Origin: Streptomyces sp. WAC06614
Lineage (GTDB): Bacteria > Actinomycetota > Actinomycetes > Streptomycetales > Streptomycetaceae
Assembly (NCBI RefSeq): GCF_003949795.1
Contig: NZ_RPRY01000010.1
Location: forward strand, 1-55,836
Direction of reading: 5' to 3'
Length of the DNA stretch: 55,836 nt
This document shows, one piece after another, positions 8,412-15,819 of the stretch (position 1 is the stretch's first letter; every line of letters begins with the position of its first letter). The notes under the pieces were generated by a model, which saw only the letters and a program-made list of their open reading frames with translations, did no database searches and was not told the DNA's origin. The position numbers and the translations under genes are program-made.

Positions 8412-9240
8412 GCACCTTGGCGGTGTCCACGGCCTCCAGGAAGTGGTCCACCACCTGCTCGACGCCGCGCTGGCGGGCCACCGGCACCCAGTCCCCGCGC
8501 CGCCGCACGGTGGGCTGTCCGCGGTGGTCCACGATCTCGGCGAGGTTGACGACCTGGCGCTTGGTGTCCTGGCCGGAGACCTCCAGGATCTCCTCGGTGG
8601 AGCCGGACAGCCGGTTCATGATGCCGAGCGCGGTGAAGCCGTCGCCGGACATCTGCAGGACCACGTGGTGCATGAGCCCGTCCCTGACCCGGGCCCGTAC
8701 GTCGATGTGGTCGGCCTCGCCCGGCAGCAGGAAGCGCAGGGTGTCGACGACGTGGATGAAGTCGTCCAGCACCAGGGTGCGCGGGTCCTCGGGCAGTCCG
8801 ACGCGGTTCTTCTGCAGCAGGATCAGGTCGCGCGGCAGGTCGGCGCACTGCGCGTAGCCGGGAGCCCAGCGGCGGTTGAAGCCGACCGCGAGCGACACCC
8901 CGCGTTCCTCGGCGAGTTCCACGAGCCGGCGCGAGTCGGCGAGCTCGAAGGCGAGGGGCTTGTCGACGTAGGTGGGGACGCCGGCACGCAGCAGCCGATC
9001 GACGATCTCGGGGTGCGCGGCGGTCGGCGCGTGCACGAACGCCGCGTCCGGTCCGGCGGCCAGCGCCTCGTCGAGCGTGGTGTACCGGCGCTCGGCGGGG
9101 ACGTGGTGGATCTCCCCGATCCGCTCCAGGGTGGCGGCCGTCCGGGTCTGCAGGTGCAGTTCGACCCCCGGGCGGGCGGTGAGGACGGGCAGGTACGCCT
9201 TCTGCGCGATGTCGCCCAGTCCGATGCACACGACCTTCAC
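8335..9240 (-). CDS. Gfo/Idh/MocA family NAD(P)-dependent oxidoreductase
   Basis: A 301-residue protein. The N-terminal Rossmann domain begins VKVVCIGLGDIAQKAYLP (G-x-G-x-x-A-x-x-x-x-x-P). The family E-K-P motif appears as YVDKPLAFE at about residue 95-103, providing the catalytic Lys, and the second domain holds DDFIHVVDTLRFL with the D-x-x-x-H active-site pair. It probably oxidises a sugar or cyclitol; the substrate is not predictable. GTG 9240 was chosen because GGGAGGA lies 6 nt upstream. It runs convergently into lnt and is divergent from the DinB gene. Confidence 0.9.
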   Translation of the reverse strand: MKVVCIGLGDIAQKAYLPVLTARPGVELHLQTRTAATLERIGEIHHVPAERRYTTLDEALAAGPDAAFVHAPTAAHPEIVDRLLRAGVPTYVDKPLAFELADSRRLVELAEERGVSLAVGFNRRWAPGYAQCADLPRDLILLQKNRVGLPEDPRTLVLDDFIHVVDTLRFLLPGEADHIDVRARVRDGLMHHVVLQMSGDGFTALGIMNRLSGSTEEILEVSGQDTKRQVVNLAEIVDHRGQPTVRRRGDWVPVARQRGVEQVVDHFLEAVDTAKVLSARDALATHELCERVVLSALEQAS

Positions 9241-9324
9241 AACGTTCCTCCCGGGTGGTGCTGGTGGCTCCCCACGCAGCTTAATCGCTGGTGGGCGCCC
9301 CCGCGTTCGTCGAGGATGGGGGCC

Positions 9325-9879
9325 ATGACCACGACTGACACCAGCCCCGCCGCAGCCACCGGACCCGGCGGCGGCGAGGCGCGCCCGGAACCGTCCACCA
9401 CCGCCGGTGAGCGGGAGATGCTGGAGGGCTGGCTCGACTACCACCGGGCCACCCTCGCCTGGAAGTGCGCGGGCCTGACCGAGGAGCAGCTGCGCACGGC
9501 TTCGCTGCCGCCGTCCGAACTGACCTTGCTGGGCCTGGTACGGCACCTGACGGAGGTGGAGCGGTACTGGTTCCGCGAGATCATGCTGGGCGCCGACCTG
9601 CCCGACCTGTACAGCACCCGGGAGGACGTGGACGGCGACTTCCACTTCGGTGCCGACGACACCTTCGCACAGGACCGGGAGGTGTGGCAGCGGGAGATCG
9701 AGCTGGCCCGGGCGGCGGTCGCGGACCGGTCCCTCGACGACGTGTCGGTGGGCGCCAGCCGGCACGGCGAGGCGTTCAACCTGCGCTGGATCTACACCCA
9801 CATGATCGAGGAGTACGCGCGGCACAACGGCCACGCGGACCTGCTGCGGGAGCAGATCGACGGGGCAACCGGCGAGTAG
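9325..9879 (+). CDS. DinB-family (DUF664) protein
   Basis: A 184-residue four-helix protein. The motifs LLGLVRHLTEVERYWFRE and LRWIYTHMIEEYARHNGHADLLRE are typical of DUF664/DinB_2 proteins, whose three His bind a metal. Some relatives are mycothiol- or bacillithiol-dependent transferases, so a thiol-dependent role is possible. I start at ATG 9325, with GAGGATGGGGG upstream; ATG 9316 in the same frame adds three residues. The N-terminal ~30 residues are a Thr/Pro/Gly-rich unstructured extension. Confidence 0.85.
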   Translation: MTTTDTSPAAATGPGGGEARPEPSTTAGEREMLEGWLDYHRATLAWKCAGLTEEQLRTASLPPSELTLLGLVRHLTEVERYWFREIMLGADLPDLYSTREDVDGDFHFGADDTFAQDREVWQREIELARAAVADRSLDDVSVGASRHGEAFNLRWIYTHMIEEYARHNGHADLLREQIDGATGE

Positions 9880-9951
9880 ACGTCACCCGTGCGGGGTGAT
9901 TATGGCCTCCGGGTTTTCGTAACGGGGTCCTGGCACAGCAGAGTTGCCCAG

Positions 9952-10497
9952 GTGCATCCAACCCGAACCACGACAACCCTGCTGCTGGGAGTCGCCGCCG
10001 CCGTCTCGGCGGTCTCCGGCTGCGTGAACGTGACCCCGGCCCCCGTGCAGCCCGCCTCGGCCCCGTCGGCCGGGGTACCTCCGCAGCACGGGCCGCGCGG
10101 CGGCGAGGGGACCTCCCCGGTGGTCGTCCAGGCCCCCGCCCTGGAGGCGCTCAAGGCCGCCCCGGACCGCGCGCCGGACCGTCCGGCGCAGGCCCCGGCC
10201 CGGCAGGCGGCGTCGCAGGCGCCGGTGGCCGAGCCGGAGGCCCCGCACGAGGAGGTGCTCCCGCCGGCGGCGGGCGTCGCGCAGCCGGCGGTACCGGAGG
10301 ACGACCGGCCCAGCGGGGACGGGCCCCGCCGGCGGCATCGCCCGCCGCACGAGCGGCAGGAGGGCGAGGTGCCGCGCCAGCTGATCAAGAAGCTGCCGAT
10401 GCGGCCGTCGGACGTGTGCGCGCTGGGGCGCCGGCACGGTCAGTGGGGGCCGGACAGCCCGGAGGCCCGGATCTGCGCGGGCGTCCACGAGGACTGA
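9952..10497 (+). CDS. putative lipoprotein with Pro/Ala-rich linker and C-terminal Cys motif
   Basis: A 181-residue protein. Starting at GTG 9952, it has a short basic N-region, a hydrophobic core and a lipobox-like AVSGC at about residues 19-23, so signal peptidase II processing is predicted. A long Pro/Ala-rich linker follows (about residues 25-140). The last ~35 residues are a small module with two Cys (SDVCALGRRHGQW and ARICAGVHED). I recall a similar C-terminal C-x-L-G-x-x-x-G-x-W motif in small Streptomyces proteins, with no known function. It converges on the TPR gene. Confidence 0.72.
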   Translation: MHPTRTTTTLLLGVAAAVSAVSGCVNVTPAPVQPASAPSAGVPPQHGPRGGEGTSPVVVQAPALEALKAAPDRAPDRPAQAPARQAASQAPVAEPEAPHEEVLPPAAGVAQPAVPEDDRPSGDGPRRRHRPPHERQEGEVPRQLIKKLPMRPSDVCALGRRHGQWGPDSPEARICAGVHED

Positions 10498-10501
10498 CCC
10501 G

Positions 10502-10536
10502 GGGCGGCCCCGGCGCGGGGCGGGGCCGGGCCGCCC
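10502..10536. terminator. bidirectional hairpin between convergent genes
   Basis: Arms 10502-10514 and 10525-10536 form a 12-bp GC stem (one bulged base) between the 3' ends of the lipoprotein and TPR-protein genes, placed to terminate both. Confidence 0.6.
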
Positions 10537-10569
10537 GCCGCCGCATCCCGGCCCTGCCGGAACCCGCCG

Positions 10570-11088
10570 CTACGGGTGCTGCCCGGGGAACGGCCCCGGG
10601 CGGGGCTCCTGCCCCGGTTCCCCGGCCAGGCGCTGTTCCAGCCGGGCGATGGCCGCCCGGACGCCGTGGCCGTAGCCGTCGTCCGACAGGGCGCCGGTGG
10701 CGGCCCGGGCCCGGGTCAGATGGATCCGGGCCGCGTCCGGGCGCTGGAGCTTGAGGTAGTCGGCGGCCAGGTTGAGGTGGAGCGAGGGGTAGAAGGCCCG
10801 GACGGCCACGTCCGGCTCGTGCCGGGCCAGGCGCTCGTCGCCGAGCCCGTCGGCGGCGGTCAGGGCCCGCAGGTCCCAGGCCAGCTCGTCGGCGGGGTCG
10901 TCCTGGGCGTCGGCCATGTAGTGGGCGAGGGTGCAGCGGTGCAGCGGGTCCCCGTCCTCGCCGATCTCGGCCCACAGCTCGCCGAAGCGGTTGCGGGCCT
11001 CCTCCCGGTCGCCGGCGTGCAGCAGGATGACCGCCTGGCCGATCCGGGTCATGACGGCGTCCTCCGACGCCTCCTGCTGCTCCGTCAC
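10570..11088 (-). CDS. tetratricopeptide-repeat protein
   Basis: A 172-residue all-helical protein with TPR-like pairs: AVILLHAGDREEARNRFGELW near the N-terminus and LHLNLAADYLKLQRPDAARIHLTRARAA near residue 105. TPRs mediate protein binding; no catalytic residues are seen. GTG 11088 is supported by GGAGG 6 nt upstream. The C-terminal ~20 residues are Pro/Gly-rich. The partner is unknown. Confidence 0.75.
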   Translation of the reverse strand: MTEQQEASEDAVMTRIGQAVILLHAGDREEARNRFGELWAEIGEDGDPLHRCTLAHYMADAQDDPADELAWDLRALTAADGLGDERLARHEPDVAVRAFYPSLHLNLAADYLKLQRPDAARIHLTRARAATGALSDDGYGHGVRAAIARLEQRLAGEPGQEPRPGPFPGQHP

Positions 11089-11187
11089 CGCGGCCTCCGG
11101 TCCCGTCCTGCCAGACCTGCTGCGGTCTGATCGTCACGACGCTAACCGGAGGCACTGACAATGCCGCGCAAGGCGCGGTGCGGCGCG

Positions 11188-11865
11188 TCAGCCGAGGTTC
11201 GGGATCGTCCAGTCGATCGGCTCGTGGCCCTGGGCCGCCACAGCCTCGTTGATCTGCGTGAACGGCTTGGAGCCGAAGAACTTCTTGGCCGACAGCGGCG
11301 AAGGATGGGCGCCCTTGACGACCACGTGCCGGGACTCGTCGATCAGCGGCAGCTTCTTCTGCGCGTAGGCGCCCCAGAGGACGAACACGGCCGGGTCGGG
11401 GCGGTCCGCCACCGCGCGGATCACCGCGTCGGTGAACTTCTCCCAGCCCTTGCCCTTGTGCGAGTTGGGCTCGGCCTCGCGGACCGTGAGCACCGCGTTG
11501 AGCAGGAGGACGCCCTGCTCGGCCCACGGCATCAGGTACCCGTTGTCGGGGATGGGGGTGCCGAGCTCGGCCTGCATCTCCTTGTAGATGTTGCGCAGGG
11601 AGGGCGGGGTCTTCACCCCCGGCCGGACCGAGAAGCACAGGCCGTGGCCCTGGCCCGCCCCGTGGTACGGGTCCTGGCCGAGCACGAGGACCTTGACCTT
11701 GTCGAACGGGGTGGCCTCCAGGGCCGCGAACACCTGCTCGCGCGGCGGGTAGACCGGGCCGGCCGCGCGCTCCTTCTCGACGAACTCGGTGAGCTCCTTG
11801 AAGTAGGGCTGCTCCAGCTCCCCGCCGAGGACGGGGAGCCAGGACTCGGGCAGCATCTGGGTCAC
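11188..11865 (-). CDS. ung: uracil-DNA glycosylase, family 1
   Basis: A 225-residue base-excision repair enzyme that removes uracil from DNA. Both family-1 signatures are intact: the water-activating VLGQDPYHG and the minor-groove loop GAHPSPLSAKKFFGSKPF. The uracil-recognition F and N (GLCFSV, VLLLNAVLTVRE) are present too. The GTG at 11865 was preferred over the more distal start at 11895 because GGAGG lies 7 nt upstream of it. The same-strand binding-lipoprotein gene lies 89 nt away on the right. Confidence 0.96.
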   Translation of the reverse strand: MTQMLPESWLPVLGGELEQPYFKELTEFVEKERAAGPVYPPREQVFAALEATPFDKVKVLVLGQDPYHGAGQGHGLCFSVRPGVKTPPSLRNIYKEMQAELGTPIPDNGYLMPWAEQGVLLLNAVLTVREAEPNSHKGKGWEKFTDAVIRAVADRPDPAVFVLWGAYAQKKLPLIDESRHVVVKGAHPSPLSAKKFFGSKPFTQINEAVAAQGHEPIDWTIPNLG

Positions 11866-11954
11866 GGCGACAACCTCCGGTACGCGTTCGTGCATCTGGT
11901 GCAGAACCTACCCGGGGCCACTGACAACGCCCTCATCGAGCTCGTCGAGCGCGA

Positions 11955-13544
11955 TCACCAGCTGGTCTTGCGGTACAGCTCCCACATCTGCATGGCGGTC
12001 TGCGGGTCCAGGGCCCGCTCGGCGCCGGCGATGTCCTCGCGCGCACCGACGTAGAGCTTGCCCTGCCACAACGGGAGCAGCCGGACGTCCTCGGCGAAGA
12101 TCTGCTGGGCCCGCTCGAACTCGTGGGCGACGGCGGAGCGGTCGCCCTCACGGCGGGACTTGGGCAGCAGGTCGGTGAGGATCTCGGAGGGCTCGTACGG
12201 GGTGCCGACCGCGTTCTCCTTGCCGACGAACGGCGCGATGAAGTTGTCGGGGTCCGGGAAGTCGGGGAACCAGCCTCGGCCGAAGACCGGGTACTCGCCG
12301 TTCTTGTAGCCCTCCTGGTAGGCCTTCCAGGGCTTGCCCTGGAGGGTGATGCGGAACAGGCCGCCCTCCTCCAGCTGCCGCTTGAGCTCGGCGAACTCGG
12401 CGGCCGTGGAGGCGCCGTACCGGTCGGTGGTGTACCAGAAGGTCAGCTCCACCGGCTGGGTGATCCCGGCGTCCTTGAGGATCTTCTTGGCCTTGTTCGG
12501 GTCGGCCTGGCCGAAGCGGTCGTAGAACGGCGTCTTGTGGCCGACGACGCCCTTGGGGACCATCGAGTACAGCGGCTCGGCGGTGCCCTGGTAGACCTTG
12601 GCAACGAGCGCGCCGCGGTCGATGAGCTGGGCGATCGCCTGACGCACGGCCGGCTTGGCGACCTGCGGGTCCTTGGGGTTGAAGACCAGGTAGCGGATCT
12701 CGGCGCCGACGTTCTCGACCATCTGGACGCCCTTGGCGTGCGAGGCCGGGCTCTGGAGGTCCTTGATCTCCTCCGCGGACAGGCCGCGGTAGGTGGCGTC
12801 GATCTCCTTCTCCTTGAGGGCGGTGACCATCTTCGCCGAGTCGGTGAAGTAGCGGATGGTCACGCCGTCGTTACGGCGCTGGGCGAAGCCCTGGTAGTCG
12901 TCGTTGCGCTCCAGGACGGCCTCGGAGCCCTCCTTGTAGGAGCCCAGGAGGTACGGGCCGGAGCCGGTGACCTTGCCGTCCGAGCGGAGCTTGTCCGCGG
13001 GGTAGGCCTTGGGCGAGACCAGGGAGGCGGCCGGCGAGCCCAGGACGAAGGGGAAGGTCGCGTCGGCGGTCTTGAGGTGGAAGACGACCACCAGCGGCTC
13101 GGGGGTCTCGATGCGGTCGAGGCTGCCGAAGAGGTCCTTCGGGCCGACCTTGGAGCCGATGGAGCGGATCCGGTCGAGGGAGTGCTTGACGGCCTTGGCG
13201 TCGAGCGGCTCCCCGTCGGAGAACTTCAGGCCCTTCTTCAGGGTGCAGCGGAAGGCCTGGTTCGCCGAGTCGGTGAAATCGCACGACTGGGCGGCGTCGG
13301 GCTGCGGCTTGGTGCTTCCGGTCGGGAAGCTCAGGAGGGTCTGGAAGATGTTCCGGTACAGCTCCCAGGAGCCGTCCCAGGCGCCGGCCGGATCGAGGGT
13401 GGTCGGCATGCTCGTCGTGCCGACGACGATGCGCTTCTGTTCCGATTTGCCGTCGTCCGTGAGGAGCCCGCAACCCGCGAGCAGGGATATGGACGCTAGG
13501 GCCGCAAAGATCTGCTGGCATCTGGCCCGGTTGAACACGTGCAC
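11955..13544 (-). CDS. peptide/nickel-type ABC transporter substrate-binding lipoprotein
   Basis: A 529-residue protein of the SBP_bac_5 (DppA/OppA) family. A short signal with lipobox LLAGC (Cys about residue 25) anchors it to the outer face of the membrane. The typical early motif is clear (TTLDPAGAWDGSWELYRNIFQTLL, then GLKFSDGEPLDAKAVKHSLDRI), as is the ligand-pocket segment FNPKDPQVAKPAVRQAIAQLIDR. No permease or ATPase genes are adjacent, so it is an orphan binding protein here. GTG 13544 follows GAGGAG closely; a second GTG at 13538 is a workable alternative. Its promoter sits inside a perfect inverted repeat. Confidence 0.92.
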   Translation of the reverse strand: MHVFNRARCQQIFAALASISLLAGCGLLTDDGKSEQKRIVVGTTSMPTTLDPAGAWDGSWELYRNIFQTLLSFPTGSTKPQPDAAQSCDFTDSANQAFRCTLKKGLKFSDGEPLDAKAVKHSLDRIRSIGSKVGPKDLFGSLDRIETPEPLVVVFHLKTADATFPFVLGSPAASLVSPKAYPADKLRSDGKVTGSGPYLLGSYKEGSEAVLERNDDYQGFAQRRNDGVTIRYFTDSAKMVTALKEKEIDATYRGLSAEEIKDLQSPASHAKGVQMVENVGAEIRYLVFNPKDPQVAKPAVRQAIAQLIDRGALVAKVYQGTAEPLYSMVPKGVVGHKTPFYDRFGQADPNKAKKILKDAGITQPVELTFWYTTDRYGASTAAEFAELKRQLEEGGLFRITLQGKPWKAYQEGYKNGEYPVFGRGWFPDFPDPDNFIAPFVGKENAVGTPYEPSEILTDLLPKSRREGDRSAVAHEFERAQQIFAEDVRLLPLWQGKLYVGAREDIAGAERALDPQTAMQMWELYRKTSW

Positions 13545-13571
13545 GCTCCTCGATCGGCCATGGTTCGGCAG

Positions 13572-13621
13572 ACCTTACCGCAGTGCCCCACGAATCCAAT
13601 GGGGGTGGTTCCGTGGGGCAC
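13572..13621 (-). promoter_or_regulatory. promoter of the binding-lipoprotein gene inside a 10-bp perfect inverted repeat
   Basis: On the minus strand TTGGAT (plus 13594-13599) and TAAGGT (plus 13572-13577) are 16 nt apart. A perfect inverted repeat GTGCCCCACG (13583-13592) / CGTGGGGCAC (13612-13621), extendable with mismatches, brackets the -35, and one arm fills the spacer. It could be an operator, or act as a terminator for the SDR operon ending at 13691. Confidence 0.5.
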
Positions 13622-13690
13622 TTGACCGATTCCGTGCATATTCGGGAGGGATTTACCACCCGCGACGGGCGCAATCCGTCCGTTTATCGG

Positions 13691-14452
13691 TCACCCGACT
13701 CCGGCATTGAGGAAGATTCCCCCGTCAACGACCAGAGTTTGCCCGGTGATCCATTCCGCTTGGTCCGACGTGAGAAATGCCGCAGCCCCTCCGATGTCGG
13801 CCGGGACCCCGAGCCGGCCCAGCGGATAGGCCGCCGCGGCCTCGGCCTCGCGGCCTTCGTAGAGGGTCTGGGCAAATTTCGTCTTGACCACCGCGGGGGC
13901 GATCGCATTCACCCGGACCCCGGGCGCCATCTCGTGGGCGAGCTGCACGGTCAGATTGATCATGGCAGCCTTGCTCATCCCGTAGGCACCGATGAACGGC
14001 GAGGGGGACAGGCCCGCGATCGAGGCGATGTTCACGATCGCCCCGCCGTGCTCCTTCTGCCACGCGTGCCAGGTGCGCTGGGCGAATCCGAGCGCCGAGA
14101 TCACATTCGTCTCGTAGACCTTCCGGGCCACCCCGAGATCGAGGTCCGCGAGCGGGCCGAAGACGGGATTGGTGCCGGCGTTGTTGACCAGGAAGTCGAC
14201 CCGGCCGAAGGCCTCCATCGTGCGCTCGACCGCGACCGCCTGGTGGGCCTCGTCGTGCGCCTTCCCGGCCACCCCGACGACCCGGTCCGCGCCGAGGCGC
14301 TCGACGGCCTCCTTGAGCGCCTCCTCGTTGCGTCCGGTGATGCAGACCCGGTCGCCGCGGGCGACCAGGGCCTCGGCGACGCCGTAGCCGATCCCCCGGC
14401 TGGCGCCGGTGATCAGTGCGACCTTGCCGCTGTCCGTACCGTCGTACGTCAT
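13691..14452 (-). CDS. short-chain dehydrogenase/reductase, FabG-like
   Basis: A 253-residue classical SDR. The NAD(P) loop TGASRGIGYG is at the N-terminus; NNAGTN follows; the catalytic set is Asn, Ser (NIASIAGLSPS), Tyr and Lys (YGMSK). The C-terminal GQTLVVDGG is typical. Arg after the second strand (TGRNEE) suggests NADPH. ATG 14452 is preferred over GTG 14461 because the GGGAG upstream is at workable distance from ATG and too close to GTG. It is 20 nt downstream of the other SDR and surely in the same operon. Acyl-carrier or CoA ketoreduction is inferred. Confidence 0.9.
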   Translation of the reverse strand: MTYDGTDSGKVALITGASRGIGYGVAEALVARGDRVCITGRNEEALKEAVERLGADRVVGVAGKAHDEAHQAVAVERTMEAFGRVDFLVNNAGTNPVFGPLADLDLGVARKVYETNVISALGFAQRTWHAWQKEHGGAIVNIASIAGLSPSPFIGAYGMSKAAMINLTVQLAHEMAPGVRVNAIAPAVVKTKFAQTLYEGREAEAAAAYPLGRLGVPADIGGAAAFLTSDQAEWITGQTLVVDGGIFLNAGVG

Positions 14453-14472
14453 GACGTCCACGCTCCCTTGCG

Positions 14473-15234
14473 TCAGTCGAGCGGTCCGCCGGCGATGTAC
14501 AGGACCTGGCCGGAGACGAAGCCGGCCGCGTCGCCGGTGAAGAAGGCGATCGCGTTGGCCACGTCCTCGGGCCGGCCGACGCGCTGCACCGGGATCTGGG
14601 TGGCGGCGGCGGCCTGGAAGTCCTCGAAGCCCATGCCCACGCGGGCGGCGGTGGCGGCGGTCATCTCGGTGACGATGAAGCCGGGGGCGACGGCGTTGGC
14701 GGTGACGCCGAACTTGCCGAGCTCGATCGCGAGGGTCTTGGTGAAGCCCTGCAGGCCGGCCTTGGCGGCGGCGTAGTTGGCCTGGCCGCGGTTGCCGAGG
14801 GCCGAGCTGCTGGAGAGGTTGACGATCCGGCCGAACTGGGCGTCGACCATGTGCTTCTGACAGGCCTTCGCCATCAGGAACGCACCGCGCAGGTGCACGC
14901 CCATGACCGTGTCCCAGTCGGACTCGCTCATCTTGAACAGCAGGTTGTCGCGCAGCACGCCGGCGTTGTTGACCAGGATGGTGGGCGCGCCGAGGGTGGC
15001 CGCGACCCGCTCGACGGCCGCCTCGACCTGGGCGCTGTCCGACACGTCGCAGCCGATGGCCACGGCCTTGCCGCCGGCCGCCGTGATCGTCTCGACGGTG
15101 TCCTTGCAGGCGGTCTCGTCGAGGTCGAGTACGGCGACGGCGCGGCCCTCGGCGGCCAGCCGCACGGCGGTGGCGGCGCCGATGCCCCGGGCCGCCCCGG
15201 TGACCACGGCGACGCGCTGCTCGGTGGTGGACAT
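14473..15234 (-). CDS. 3-oxoacyl-ACP/CoA reductase-like SDR (FabG family)
   Basis: A 253-residue classical SDR: nucleotide loop TGAARGIGAA, Asp after strand 2 (VLDLDE, hinting at NAD preference), NNAGVLRDN, catalytic Ser in NLSSSSALGN and Y-x-x-x-K as YAAAKAG. The NNAGVLRDNLLFKM segment is a FabG hallmark. It is the first gene of a two-gene SDR operon with a strong SD (GAGGAG, 7 nt before ATG). Its partner prefers a different cofactor by motif, so the pair may act on related beta-keto or beta-hydroxy acyl substrates. Confidence 0.92.
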   Translation of the reverse strand: MSTTEQRVAVVTGAARGIGAATAVRLAAEGRAVAVLDLDETACKDTVETITAAGGKAVAIGCDVSDSAQVEAAVERVAATLGAPTILVNNAGVLRDNLLFKMSESDWDTVMGVHLRGAFLMAKACQKHMVDAQFGRIVNLSSSSALGNRGQANYAAAKAGLQGFTKTLAIELGKFGVTANAVAPGFIVTEMTAATAARVGMGFEDFQAAAATQIPVQRVGRPEDVANAIAFFTGDAAGFVSGQVLYIAGGPLD

Positions 15235-15272
15235 GCTCGTTCTCCTCGCCCTTGAGTGCGGCCGCCCACGGG

Positions 15273-15286
15273 TGAGCAACCGCTTA
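15273..15286. promoter_or_regulatory. near-palindrome in SDR operon leader, candidate TetR-type operator
   Basis: TGAGC-AACC-GCTTA (one mismatch between arms) lies just downstream of the predicted transcription start of the SDR operon and about 40 nt before its start codon. The form T-N-A-G-C-N4-G-C-T-N-A resembles operators of TetR-family regulators of acyl-CoA metabolism; this is an inference. Confidence 0.35.
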
Positions 15287-15304
15287 GTAGCTTCAGCTGA
15301 GGAG

Positions 15305-15333
15305 ACGCTAGGAGCCCTGGCACCCGGTGTCAA
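15305..15333 (-). promoter_or_regulatory. near-consensus promoter of SDR operon
   Basis: On the minus strand a perfect -35 TTGACA (plus 15328-15333), a 17-nt spacer, and -10 TAGCGT (plus 15305-15310). Transcription should start near 15298, giving a leader of about 64 nt before the ATG at 15234. Confidence 0.75.
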
Positions 15334-15435
15334 CGGCACCGTGCACCGGGCTCCTTGCCACCGCACGACCGGCACCCCGGCGGCGTAGGGCCCGGCACAC
15401 CGGCGGCCCGGGGCCCGGCACACCGGCGGCGTACG

Positions 15436-15819
15436 TCAGCGCACCAGCAGGTCGAGCAGGCGCTCGACCTCGGCCTCGGGGTCGGCCGTCAGCCCGGTGT
15501 GCACCGGGCCGGGCTGGACCACGGTGCTGCGCGGCGCGATCAGCCAGCGGAACCGCCGCCCGGCGTCGTCCCCGGCTGCCTGCCCGGCGTGCTCCCCGCC
15601 GGCGCACACCCCCTCGACCCCGCGCAGGGCCGCCCGTACGCCGGCCACGTCGGCCCGCGGGTCCAGGGCGAGCAGCTTGGTCTCGTCCAGGTGGGTCCGG
15701 GCGGCCACGTAGGACCGGGCCCGGCAGTAGACGATCACTCCGGCGTTGAAGCACTCCCCGCGTTCCATCCGGGGCACCACGCGCACCAGCGCGTACTCGA
15801 AGACGTCCCGCTCGCTCAC
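15436..15819 (-). CDS. DUF3037 domain protein
   Basis: A 127-residue protein matching the DUF3037 pattern: FEYALVRVVPRMERGECFNAGVIVYCR near the N-terminus, then D-E-T-K-L-L-A-L-D. The GTG start overlaps the stop of the upstream kinase gene by 4 nt (GTGA), so the two are translationally coupled. DUF3037 proteins are regularly found beside HipA-like kinases, which suggests the two proteins act together. Whether it is substrate, inhibitor or partner is unknown. Confidence 0.85.
   Translation of the reverse strand: MSERDVFEYALVRVVPRMERGECFNAGVIVYCRARSYVAARTHLDETKLLALDPRADVAGVRAALRGVEGVCAGGEHAGQAAGDDAGRRFRWLIAPRSTVVQPGPVHTGLTADPEAEVERLLDLLVR

Noticed and set aside
12123..13499. Long + strand frame opposite the binding-lipoprotein gene
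   Set aside because: Low-complexity Gly/Leu/Val/Arg product typical of a shadow frame; the minus-strand gene has lipobox and SBP motifs.
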